Shown here: piece after piece, positions 18,805 to 26,971 of the stretch
Layout: each line of letters opens with the position of its first letter
Position numbering within the stretch: the first letter of the stretch is position 1
Assembly (NCBI GenBank): GCA_028284125.1
Contig: JANQSI010000008.1
Coordinates: forward strand, 62,001 to 126,000
Reading direction: 5' to 3'
DNA: 64,000 nucleotides
Source of the DNA: Cyclobacteriaceae bacterium
Lineage (GTDB): Bacteria; Bacteroidota; Bacteroidia; Cytophagales; Cyclobacteriaceae
Made by a program: the position numbers and the translations under genes
The notes under the pieces: model-generated
Databases searched by the model: none
Told to the model about the DNA's origin: nothing
The model's input: only the letters and a program-made list of their open reading frames with translations

Positions 18805-18899
18805 TGTGTAGGTTAAGTGAAGCTTATGGTTTAAGCGAAAATGTAGGTATCCGCTTTGTGAAATTAACCTAGCTATAATTTCAGAATCGTCTAGCTTAG

Positions 18900-19790
18900 T
18901 TACAAAAGGTTTACTTCCCTCAATATTGGTCGTGTCAAGCAAGTTGGTCCACCGCCACCTTTCACGCTGATTTCCTCTCCTTTGTATTCGTGGACTGTGC
19001 AACCAGCTTCTTCAAGTCTGGATTTAGTGACTAGATTGTTGGCCACCATGATGCACTCACTTGGAGCAATGGCTAGGACGTTTGGCCCTTGCGTGTCGTA
19101 TTCTTCATCCGGAACTTCTATTAGTTGGTAGTTCCTTCTCAATAGTTCTTCCCGAAGGTGAATCGGCATTAATGGAGAATATACGATGGCCTTGTTGTAA
19201 TCAACCGGGCTAAGCACGGACATCAAGTGGAAGACATCAGAAGGCCCTTTGTAATGTGGCATTTCCGCCACGAAAACTTCGATTCCGTTTGGTTCAAGTA
19301 AGTTCTTTAATTGTTTGATTCCATCGTAATTGGTTCGGTAGGAGTGACCCACAGCGAGCGTTTTTTCATCCAACCAGGTCATGTCACCACCTTCCAAGGT
19401 TCCGGGAGCTTCTATTTTACCAAGAATCGTGTGACCAATGTTTTCAAAGAACTTACCTTCTTCTTCAGGTTCATCTTTCCTCAATGGCTTACCCATTCTA
19501 CATAAGATGACTCCAAAATCGGTTACGAGTGAAGCATCTCGGCAATAAATGGAATCAATGGTCGTGCTGGCAGATTCGGGAAGGAAGTGTACTTCTGCAT
19601 TTTTGCTCGAGATGAGTTTCTCCAGTTTTTGATGTTCCCCAACGGCTCCCTCATAATTCGGGACATCCAAAAAATTGTGAGATTCCCATTCCTTGTCGAT
19701 CATTTCCTGATTCACGAATCCTTCTGAAGGACGCTTCATCAGCACGGATTTGATTAACCCAACATCTGAATGTGCGGTGAGATTAGGCAT
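18900..19790 (-). CDS. Dimethylarginine dimethylaminohydrolase / arginine-deiminase-like amidinohydrolase
   Basis: A 296-residue guanidine-modifying enzyme of the DDAH/arginine deiminase superfamily, which hydrolyses arginine or N-methylated arginine through a covalent cysteine adduct. Recognisable parts are YCRDASLVTDFGVILCRMG, the acidic substrate-binding GTLEGGDMTWL, the catalytic His segment DVFHLMSVLSPVD and the active-site Cys in GGGGPTCLTRPI (about residue 283). Its start overlaps the end of the AdiC-like exchanger gene by 8 bases, which suggests the transporter brings in the substrate or removes the product. Whether it acts on dimethylarginine or arginine cannot be told from sequence alone. 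Confidence 0.88.
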   Translation of the reverse strand: MPNLTAHSDVGLIKSVLMKRPSEGFVNQEMIDKEWESHNFLDVPNYEGAVGEHQKLEKLISSKNAEVHFLPESASTTIDSIYCRDASLVTDFGVILCRMGKPLRKDEPEEEGKFFENIGHTILGKIEAPGTLEGGDMTWLDEKTLAVGHSYRTNYDGIKQLKNLLEPNGIEVFVAEMPHYKGPSDVFHLMSVLSPVDYNKAIVYSPLMPIHLREELLRRNYQLIEVPDEEYDTQGPNVLAIAPSECIMVANNLVTKSRLEEAGCTVHEYKGEEISVKGGGGPTCLTRPILREVNLL

Positions 19791-21111
19791 TCGTTTCCCT
19801 GTTTTTCTTTACGAGCATCCAAACATACACAGGAAGACCTGCCATTAGCAAAATAAAACCCCAATACACAATGTCTGTTCCGGAACCGGCAATCGCCCAA
19901 ATGGAGAATATGAAAGCAACGATGGCAATTGCTAATCGGAGGAAAGTCTGTTTGGAGAATCCTTGTTCGCGAATGGAAACAACCACATAGGAAGCAGAGG
20001 TGAATAGGTAAGCGATCAATGCGGTCATGCTGGCAAGAAGCAGCATGAATTCAAAAGCTTTCACCAATCCCTTCGTGTAATTCATGATGATTAAGAGTGA
20101 AATGAGCACACTCGATAAAATGGTTCCGACCGCCGGAACACCATTTTTGTTCATTTTTCCAAAAAGAGTAGGAAAGAGTTTGTCTCTTGAAATCGCAGCT
20201 GGAATCTGTCCTTGAACTAAAATCCAGCCGTTTAAGGCCCCTAGAGTTGAAATTATCGCCCCGGCAGCAACCAGGTTTTCCGCCCACGATCCCCACATGA
20301 TTGCTGCTGCATCTGAAAATGGAGCCGTAGAATGTTGAAGTTCTTCAGCGGGAATGATCCCAAGAAGTGAGGTAGTTCCAAGTATGTATACTATAGCAGT
20401 TAATGCCAGACCGAAATAAGTAGCGCGAGGAATGGTTTTCGTAGGGTTTTCTACATCTGCCGATGGAATGGTAGCACTCTCAAGACCCATATAGGCAAAG
20501 AAGGTTAGCGTGGCAGTCGCTGTGATTGCTTCAAAACTTGAAAGATCGCTAATGTTTGCGGGAAAGAAATTTTCAAGCTTGATATAGAACAGCCCAAATA
20601 TTCCAATGGCGATCAGAGGTGTGATTTTCAATATACTGGTGATCAACTGAAATACTCCAGCTTCTCTTATTCCTCTAGTGTTGATGTAAACAACTGTCCA
20701 AATAATCGCCAATCCGACCACAACAGCAAGTAACAGGTTCGTTTGTAGCGCTGGAATAAAAACCCCGAGATAACTGATCAACGCCACAGCAATAGCTGCA
20801 TTTGTACACCAAAGAGAAATCCAATATCCCCAGGCAACCAAAAATCCGGCGAAATCACCTAACCCACTTCTTGTGTAAGTGTATGGACCACCGGAAGTAG
20901 CTGGAATCATTTTGCTTAATTCGATAAATACGAATGCAAGCGTGGTAGCACCAAATGCTGAGATTATCCATCCTAAAAGACTAATGCTGCCAAAAGCTGC
21001 AAGTGCTGCCGGCAATAGAAAAACCCCGGATCCGATCATGTTGCCTACCACTAAGGATGAGCTTGTCCAGAATCCAAGTTTTTTCCTACTCATATCAAAT
21101 GGTTTAGCCAA
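19783..21111 (-). CDS. APC-superfamily amino-acid permease, AdiC-like
   Basis: A 442-residue inner-membrane transporter with about 12 helices. The TM1 substrate motif GNMIGSGVFLLPAALA is close to that of the arginine/agmatine antiporter AdiC, and SGGPYTYTRSGLGDFAGF matches the conserved TM2-TM3 loop. ALNGWILVQGQIPAAISRDKLFP corresponds to the TM8 segment that carries AdiC's gating Trp. It overlaps the arginine-type hydrolase gene by 8 bases and forms an operon with it. It probably exchanges or imports arginine-related amino acids; the specificity is inferred from motif and neighbour. Confidence 0.9.
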   Translation of the reverse strand: MAKPFDMSRKKLGFWTSSSLVVGNMIGSGVFLLPAALAAFGSISLLGWIISAFGATTLAFVFIELSKMIPATSGGPYTYTRSGLGDFAGFLVAWGYWISLWCTNAAIAVALISYLGVFIPALQTNLLLAVVVGLAIIWTVVYINTRGIREAGVFQLITSILKITPLIAIGIFGLFYIKLENFFPANISDLSSFEAITATATLTFFAYMGLESATIPSADVENPTKTIPRATYFGLALTAIVYILGTTSLLGIIPAEELQHSTAPFSDAAAIMWGSWAENLVAAGAIISTLGALNGWILVQGQIPAAISRDKLFPTLFGKMNKNGVPAVGTILSSVLISLLIIMNYTKGLVKAFEFMLLLASMTALIAYLFTSASYVVVSIREQGFSKQTFLRLAIAIVAFIFSIWAIAGSGTDIVYWGFILLMAGLPVYVWMLVKKNRETNA

Positions 21112-21149
21112 TAGCTATCCCAGTAAGATACGAGAAAATTACGATTGAC

Positions 21150-21274
21150 TATTCCCTCATTCTCTCATTCAAAAATTCCCTCATTCAATTCAATCATTCC
21201 TTCATTCCCTCATTCTCTCATTCTCTCAATCTCTCAATCTCTCATTCTCTCAATCCTTCATTCAAAAAATTCCC
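21150..21274. repeat. Degenerate 8-base tandem repeat
   Basis: About 125 bases made of variants of TCTCATTC, TCCCTCATTC and TCTCAATC repeated head to tail, some spaced by runs of A. On the minus strand it reads as GAATGAGA/GATTGAGA units. It fills the gap between the AraC-permease fusion gene, whose stop is at 21275, and the AdiC-like gene start. It is neither coding nor a clear terminator. Repeats of this kind can change length by slipped-strand replication. Confidence 0.8.
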
Positions 21275-24200
21275 TCATTCATATCTCAACGCTTCACTCG
21301 GATTTTTCAATACTGTTCTAAGTACAGCGAATGTCACACTTCCAATCGCGACGAATGTCAATATCAGAAGGGTAATAATGAAAGGAGACATTCCGAACGA
21401 GATTCGGTAAGCGAATTCATCCAACCACTGATTCATGATAATCATGGATAATGGAAACCCTACGATCGCGGAGATGGCAATAACTTTCAAAAATGACTGA
21501 TTCTCCATCCAAAGTATATTAAGCGTATGGGCACCAAGCACTTTTCTGATTCCAATTTCCTTGGTTCTCTGGGTGATGATTAAATAAGCAAGTCCCAATA
21601 AACCCATTGCTGCAAGCACAAGAGCGATCGTCGAAAACAAATTGAAGATGCTAAACGCATTTCGCTCGGCGATATAAAGTTGATTGAGTCGATCATCCAT
21701 GAAGCTAATGTCTGCCACAAAGAGTGGATCAAATTGCTTATAAACATTTTCAATATGAGCCACTGTCTGAGAGAGGTCAGCAGTATTTATTCTTAGGATT
21801 AAGTTGTTGAATGAGTTTAACCCAACCATTACCAGCAAGGGTTTCACTGGCTCATGCAATGATTTATAATTAAAGTCTTCAAGGACTCCTACGATTGTTC
21901 CTTCGATAGGACCACTTTCAGAATTCCACATGACTTTTGAATCAATTGGATTTTCAAGACCTAGCTGAGAAGCAGCGATTTCATTGACGATGTAATTTCT
22001 TCCGGACGAATCTTGCTGATAAGAATTCTCAAAGAAACGCCCTTCTTTTAAGTTGATGCCTAAGGTTTTAAGTCCTTCAAAATCTACCCAAAGCTCAGAA
22101 GATGGAACCCGCAATGTTGGATCTTCTTCCAAATACAGATCGTTTTGATTGAATTGTCCACCTGGAAGATTGGAAATGCCACCCGCATTCAAAATGGAAG
22201 GATCTTTGAGCAATTCTGTCTTAATTGTCTCCGAAGAAGCACGGAGATCATCTCGTTGAAGTTTGAGAACAACAAGAGCTTCTTCATCGAAACCCATGGA
22301 TTTGTTTTCAATAAAATCAACTTGTTTTAAAATGATTAGGCTACCAAAAATCATGACCGTACTCACGGCAAACTGTACGCCAACCAAGGTTAACCTCTTC
22401 CAATTACCACCTTTTTGATTCAAGATTTTTCCCTTCAAAACCTGCACAGGTTTGACTTTGTTAAGCGTCAATGCCGGAACTATCCCACTGACCAATCCAA
22501 TAAGGAACGTCATGGCAATTCCTGAAAAAATGAGTTGAGAGTTGAGTAAATCAGCAGGAATAAATTGTTTGCCGGTTAAAGAATTGAATTGCCCGATCAA
22601 CAACCATGAAATTGAAAATGCAAAAAGTAAAGCGATGATGCAGGTCAACAAAGATTCGAGCACGAACTGTGTTGAAAGAGCCATTTTTGTAGCTCCAAGT
22701 ACTTTCCTGATCCCCACTTCTCGGCCTCTTTCATAGGTTCGAGCGGTAGAAAGGTTGATGTAATTAATGGAAAGTATGATAACGATAAATAGAATCGCGC
22801 CCATCAAAATGTAGATGTAAACGGAACTACTGTTTGCCTCAAGTTCCCATTTTAAATGTGAATTAAGATGAATCGACTCTATTGGTTGCAAATTGTATGC
22901 GATTACTCCATTCACCAAGTATTCCAACATTTGCGGATCCACGCCTGAACTTACGCTGTTAATCCATGCAGGTATTTCACTTTCAAGCTTCCGCGGATCA
23001 GCACCGGGACGAAGGCGAACGTAATTGAAGTGTCCTGGATCATTCCAGCTAAACCAACTGCTGTTCGGGTCTCCAAATTTCAAGGAAGCGTAGGCAATGA
23101 TAATGCGCGGATGAAAATGACTGTTTCTTGGAACATCCTTCATGACGCCTGTGATCGCACCTCTGGTGTCATTCGCCGGATCTTCTAAAAATTTCCCTAT
23201 CGGATCTTCATCTCCGAAATACTTCTGAGCAACAGATTCCGTGATAACTACAGATCCTACGTCTCTTAAAGCGGTTTTGGGATCACCTTTTGTCAGTTTA
23301 AAATCAAAAACATCAAAGAAAGTACTGTCTGCAGCGAAAACGTCTGGTTCAGAAAACATCCGGTTATTTTCCGGATTTCGAATATATCTCGATTGCAGAG
23401 TCAGACCTGGTCCATAAAGCGGAGTTAATGTGACTGCACTTTCAACTTCAGGAAAATCCCGCACCAAGGCCTGCGCCATCGGATGCGGAGTTCTGGTCTG
23501 AGGATTCGTTGCTTGAAGATAAATTCTGTAAATGCCTTCCGATCGATCATGAAACTTGTCGTAAGACAACTCATTCGTCACATATAGAAAAATCAAAACG
23601 CAACTGGTAAATCCGGTGATCAGTCCTACCAGGTTTAGAAAAGTGAACACCCGATTCTTCATCAGGTTTCGGAAATAAAGTTTGAAGAAATTTGATAACA
23701 TAGCATTCGATATTTTGAGATACCCGAAAGTATCCCTATAGCCTATGTTCTCAGTAATTTCCCTATAGGTCGAACGTTCGACCTTATCAATTCGAACGTT
23801 TCGTTCCCTGAATTCAGAGGGTGTCAACCCAGTAATTTTCTTGAATGAGGTGTTAAATGCGGACTTGGATAAATAGCCAACCTCTTCAGCAATTTGCTCG
23901 ATCTTGTAGTGCTCGTATTCCGGTTTTCTAAAAAGTTTTTTGGCTTCCTGGATTCGATGATAAGCCAATAACTCGAAGAAAGATTCTCCTTTTTCCTCGT
24001 TGATCACCTGGGAAACCGCATGGGTTGATGATTTAATGGTTGAAGCCAATTCCTTTAATGATGCTTCTGGGTTTAGATGAAAGCCAAGCACTAATTGCTC
24101 ATCAATAGCACGGAGGATTCGATACTTCTCTTTGGGATCAAGTGTGGACTTGGCATATTTTGTTTCAGTCGTTAAAAGCTTAAATGAATCTGCAGAAGGA

Positions 24201-24757
24201 GAAAATTGAATGAGCCCAAGAAAGCCAACGAATCCATAAAGAACAATTGTGACGGAAAAGAAAAGAGGTGAGACGTTTATATAATGTAAATAAATGCTGA
24301 TGAGAAGCAGAACATTCGCTAATATGAAACTTCTCACCCAAAAAACTCTTGACCCTTCATTTCCTGAAGATGTGATTCCCTTCCGCCTGAAAAGATGCTT
24401 CGTCAATCTCAGTGTAGATGTAATTTCTAAAAGAGTGAAAACAGCAATAACTACTTGACCAACAGTGGTGAATTGAACAAGAAGAAGTACAATTCCTAAT
24501 GAGATAGTTGAACTAATGAATTGGTCAGAACCGTACTTTTTCCCCGTCCAGCTTAGGAGTAGAGTTCTGATAAGAACCGGTAAAAGAATTAGAAATACGT
24601 ATAATGGTATAGCTGGAAAAGGCACTGAAAAACCTAATACAGAAAAGGCGATCCAATAGATACCGTCAGCGATCCCAATTTTCTTATATAGCCTCAATCC
24701 ATTTACGCTAATAAATAGTGCTACACCAATGACAATATAGATCAGGTTTTCCCACAT
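21275..24757 (-). CDS. Fusion of membrane AraC-type regulator and MacB/FtsX-type ABC permease
   Basis: One uninterrupted frame of 1160 residues. Residues ~1-190 hold about six hydrophobic segments, as in membrane-bound AraC regulators. Residues ~215-322 are an AraC/XylS double helix-turn-helix: SLKELASTIKSSTHAVSQVIN, RIQEAKKLF, IEQIAEEVGYLSKSAFNTSFKKITGLTPSEFRE. After a ~30-residue linker, a complete MacB-type permease begins at Met ~353 (MLSNFFKLYFRNLMKNR), with a periplasmic domain and two FtsX blocks (VGIRKVLGA twice) and the usual C-terminus NPSEALRYE. That Met (codon at 23699-23701) could also start a separate permease of ~808 residues. No ATPase is encoded nearby. The fusion could tie transporter state to transcription, but it may also be two genes joined by loss of a stop. 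Confidence 0.88.
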   Translation of the reverse strand: MWENLIYIVIGVALFISVNGLRLYKKIGIADGIYWIAFSVLGFSVPFPAIPLYVFLILLPVLIRTLLLSWTGKKYGSDQFISSTISLGIVLLLVQFTTVGQVVIAVFTLLEITSTLRLTKHLFRRKGITSSGNEGSRVFWVRSFILANVLLLISIYLHYINVSPLFFSVTIVLYGFVGFLGLIQFSPSADSFKLLTTETKYAKSTLDPKEKYRILRAIDEQLVLGFHLNPEASLKELASTIKSSTHAVSQVINEEKGESFFELLAYHRIQEAKKLFRKPEYEHYKIEQIAEEVGYLSKSAFNTSFKKITGLTPSEFRERNVRIDKVERSTYREITENIGYRDTFGYLKISNAMLSNFFKLYFRNLMKNRVFTFLNLVGLITGFTSCVLIFLYVTNELSYDKFHDRSEGIYRIYLQATNPQTRTPHPMAQALVRDFPEVESAVTLTPLYGPGLTLQSRYIRNPENNRMFSEPDVFAADSTFFDVFDFKLTKGDPKTALRDVGSVVITESVAQKYFGDEDPIGKFLEDPANDTRGAITGVMKDVPRNSHFHPRIIIAYASLKFGDPNSSWFSWNDPGHFNYVRLRPGADPRKLESEIPAWINSVSSGVDPQMLEYLVNGVIAYNLQPIESIHLNSHLKWELEANSSSVYIYILMGAILFIVIILSINYINLSTARTYERGREVGIRKVLGATKMALSTQFVLESLLTCIIALLFAFSISWLLIGQFNSLTGKQFIPADLLNSQLIFSGIAMTFLIGLVSGIVPALTLNKVKPVQVLKGKILNQKGGNWKRLTLVGVQFAVSTVMIFGSLIILKQVDFIENKSMGFDEEALVVLKLQRDDLRASSETIKTELLKDPSILNAGGISNLPGGQFNQNDLYLEEDPTLRVPSSELWVDFEGLKTLGINLKEGRFFENSYQQDSSGRNYIVNEIAASQLGLENPIDSKVMWNSESGPIEGTIVGVLEDFNYKSLHEPVKPLLVMVGLNSFNNLILRINTADLSQTVAHIENVYKQFDPLFVADISFMDDRLNQLYIAERNAFSIFNLFSTIALVLAAMGLLGLAYLIITQRTKEIGIRKVLGAHTLNILWMENQSFLKVIAISAIVGFPLSMIIMNQWLDEFAYRISFGMSPFIITLLILTFVAIGSVTFAVLRTVLKNPSEALRYE
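23767..23784. repeat. Perfect 18-base palindrome in the fusion linker
   Basis: AGGTCGAACGTTCGACCT reads the same on both strands. It lies in the codons for the linker between the AraC and permease parts. A direct repeat TCCCTATAG (23733-23741 and 23760-23768) sits beside it. This could mark a recombination junction or a binding site inside the gene. Confidence 0.75.
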
Positions 24758-25090
24758 GAGGTAATCTAATTTAACGCATCAAGGAGATAATGAGCTATTT
24801 TTTTAATTGAAGATGAGTAACCTTAGTCCAAGAAACTAAGTATAATGACTAGGCGAAACTAATTATATCTTACGAAGATTAGTCACCTTCTTTTTTCGTC
24901 TTTTGTATGTCTACCATTGATTAAAGTTTAAGTACAAACTTTAGCCTCCCCGCTTTATTGGATTTTTAGATCATTACGGTTTCTCTTGAAACCAAATATT
25001 GATTTTGATTTTAGCGCCATATCACTGATTTACCAGAGCTTTTTGTGAAAGGAAGTTCATATCCACTCTTGGAATAATTAAAAGTCAATC
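24758..25090. other. 333-base divergent intergenic region with two dyads
   Basis: No gene is seen here. The region separates the minus-strand AraC-permease gene from a plus-strand small-protein gene, so it should hold promoters in both directions. Two inverted repeats stand out: CTTAGT/ACTAAG (24822-24827 and 24835-24840) and the perfect 8-base TAAAGTTT/AAACTTTA with a 6-base gap (24922-24943). Either could be a binding site for the AraC-type domain encoded next door. No clear -33/-7 promoter was assigned. Confidence 0.45.
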
Positions 25091-25468
25091 ATGAATTTAA
25101 ATTTTAGAGAGATGGATATTTCAAAATGGATTTCAAAGACATTAAAAATTGTGATATTACCAATTTTATTGGTACTGGTACATGCTGCTCCTGCTCAGTT
25201 GGATGATAGTTCGGAAACAGAAAAGGATAAGAAACAAAAAAGCTCAGAGCAGGTAAATTTCAAATTTGATCAATACGTGATGGTGACACTGAAGAGTGGG
25301 GAGGAAGTACCGGCGAGAATCACTTCAGTTAAATCAAAAAAGCAATACTGGATTCGGATGATTGGTGGTAACAAAAAAGGATTGGTTCATCGAAAACACA
25401 TGCGAGAAATGAGCCCAGATGAGGTTAAAAAAATGAGAAGACAAAGTAGGGAACCTAAGACAAGATAG
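25091..25468 (+). CDS. Small secreted hypothetical protein
   Basis: A 125-residue protein with a signal peptide (TLKIVILPILLVLVHAAPAQ). An alternative ATG seven residues in, at 25112, would give a more compact signal sequence. The mature part has an acidic/lysine-rich linker (SSETEKDKKQKSS) and then a short beta-rich domain (FDQYVMVTLKSGEEVPARITSVKSKKQYWIRMI), which looks like a small SH3-like barrel. A basic C-terminus follows (MSPDEVKKMRRQSREPKTR). It stands alone and its stop directly abuts the stop of the convergent scoB gene. No known family recognised. Confidence 0.6.
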   Translation: MNLNFREMDISKWISKTLKIVILPILLVLVHAAPAQLDDSSETEKDKKQKSSEQVNFKFDQYVMVTLKSGEEVPARITSVKSKKQYWIRMIGGNKKGLVHRKHMREMSPDEVKKMRRQSREPKTR

Positions 25469-26122
25469 TCAGAGAATCATTTCTGGGATTTCTCCTTCTA
25501 CAACTAGCCGGCCGGCTGTAGCGTTTTGGATTTCTTCTACAGAAACTCCTGGCGCTCTTTCCAGAAGTTTGAAGCCTTCAGGAGTAATGTCCATTACTGC
25601 AAGATTGGTCACTACCTTTTTAACACATTGAACGCCAGTGATTGGAAGCGTACATTCAGTCAACAGTTTCGATTCGCCAGCTTTGTTTGCGTGCATCATT
25701 GCAACAATGATGTTTTCTGCAGAAGCCACCAGGTCCATCGCTCCACCCATGCCTTTCACCATCTTTCCTGGAATTTTCCAGTTAGCAATATCACCATTGT
25801 CCGCTACTTCCATAGCACCAAGAACAGTTAACTGAACATGTTGTCCACGGATCATCGCAAACGATGTAGAAGAATCAAAAATGGAAGCTCCTGGTAAAGT
25901 AGTAACCGTCTGTTTTCCGGCATTGATCATATCCGCATCTTCTTCTCCTTCATATGGAAACGGTCCCATTCCGAGTAAACCATTTTCAGATTGAAATTCT
26001 ACACTAATTCCTTCAGGGATGTAATTAGCCACAAGAGTAGGAATCCCGATCCCCAAGTTGACATACCATCCATCTCTGAGTTCTTGTGCTATTCTCTTTG
26101 CTATTCCGTTTTTATCTAACAT
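25469..26122 (-). CDS. scoB: 3-oxoacid CoA-transferase, beta subunit
   Basis: A 217-residue subunit B of succinyl-CoA:3-oxoacid CoA-transferase, which moves CoA from succinyl-CoA to acetoacetate. Landmarks are GWYVNLGIGIPTLVANYIP and the catalytic Glu in EFQSENGLLGMGPFPYEGEED (about residue 45). MKGMGGAMDLV-like and CTLPITG motifs follow. It lies 69 bases downstream of the alpha subunit gene with which it forms the enzyme. Together with the HMG-CoA lyase encoded at 50693-51538 it fits leucine or ketone-body breakdown. The 69-base gap is filled with AATC-type short repeats. Confidence 0.95.
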   Translation of the reverse strand: MLDKNGIAKRIAQELRDGWYVNLGIGIPTLVANYIPEGISVEFQSENGLLGMGPFPYEGEEDADMINAGKQTVTTLPGASIFDSSTSFAMIRGQHVQLTVLGAMEVADNGDIANWKIPGKMVKGMGGAMDLVASAENIIVAMMHANKAGESKLLTECTLPITGVQCVKKVVTNLAVMDITPEGFKLLERAPGVSVEEIQNATAGRLVVEGEIPEMIL

Positions 26123-26191
26123 TTTTTTGATTTTTGATTGTGGATTTACGATTTATTGATTTCACGTCCAATCGAATAAATCTAAAATCAA
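26123..26191. repeat. AATC-rich short repeats between scoA and scoB
   Basis: On the minus strand the gap reads as loosely repeated AAATC/CAATC words. It is similar in style to, but different in sequence from, the repeat at 21150-21274. Non-coding, and it separates two subunits of one enzyme, which are normally much closer together. Confidence 0.45.
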
Positions 26192-26893
26192 TCAATCTCT
26201 CATTCTGACAGTCCGTTGCTCAATTCTCTTCTCATATTTCTCTCCTTGAAAGATTCGCTGTATGAAAATTCCCGGTGTATGAATAAAGTTAGGATCCAAC
26301 TCACCAGGCTCCACTAATTCCTCCACTTCCGCAATCGTGATTTTGCCTGCCATTGCTATTGCAGGATTGAAGTTTCTTGCGGTTCCTTTATAAACAAGGT
26401 TCCCATTTGTATCACCTTTCCAGGCCTTAACGATTGCAAAATCAGCGGTGAGGGCGGACTCAAGAATATGAGGTTTCCCATTAAATTCTCTGACTTCTTT
26501 ACCTTCCGCGATTTCCGTTCCGTATCCTGCTGGTGTGAAGAATGCTGGAATTCCAGCCCCACCTGCTCTACACCTTTCTGCTAGCGAGCCTTGAGGAATC
26601 AAGTCAACTTCCAATTCTCCGCTTAGCATTTGTCTTTCAAACTCATCATTCTCACCAACGTAGGACGAGACCATTTTCTTTATTTGTCTACCTTGTAAAA
26701 GAAGCCCTAGACCAAAATCATCGACACCTGCATTGTTTGAAATGCAAGTCAATCCTTTCACGCCACTTTTCACAAGAGCTCCAATAGAATTTTCCGGAAT
26801 TCCACACAAGCCAAACCCACCAAGCATGAGAGTCATGTTGTCTTGAATTCCATCAATCGCTGAGTCTGCGTCGCTAACAACCTTGTTGATCAT
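26192..26893 (-). CDS. scoA: 3-oxoacid CoA-transferase, alpha subunit
   Basis: A 233-residue subunit A of the CoA-transferase. It starts [37 protein letters not shown], the glycine-rich CoA-transferase family I signature. It continues with the typical [28 protein letters not shown] and [18 protein letters not shown] segments. It acts with ScoB in activating acetoacetate. A strong terminator at 26931-26950 separates it from the upstream permease gene, so scoAB is probably its own transcript. Confidence 0.95.
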   Translation of the reverse strand: MINKVVSDADSAIDGIQDNMTLMLGGFGLCGIPENSIGALVKSGVKGLTCISNNAGVDDFGLGLLLQGRQIKKMVSSYVGENDEFERQMLSGELEVDLIPQGSLAERCRAGGAGIPAFFTPAGYGTEIAEGKEVREFNGKPHILESALTADFAIVKAWKGDTNGNLVYKGTARNFNPAIAMAGKITIAEVEELVEPGELDPNFIHTPGIFIQRIFQGEKYEKRIEQRTVRMRD

Positions 26894-26930
26894 AAGTAGA
26901 AAATTGTATCAACAAGATTAAATAAAAAAA

Positions 26931-26950
26931 GCCATCCGTTTCCGAATGGC
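26931..26950 (-). terminator. Rho-independent terminator after the PadR/permease operon
   Basis: Read on the minus strand, an 8-base-pair stem (GCCATTCG with CGGATGGC, one G-T pair) closes a GAAA loop and is followed by seven T. It lies 22 bases after the permease stop at 26972 and before scoA. Confidence 0.88.
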
Positions 26951-26971
26951 TTCTTTTTTTACTACTGGTTT

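Noticed and set aside
18805-19002. N-terminal extension of the lipoprotein gene to an ATG at 19002
   Set aside because: It would overlap the hydrolase gene and place 66 unrelated residues before a clear lipoprotein signal; the ATG at 18804 is better.
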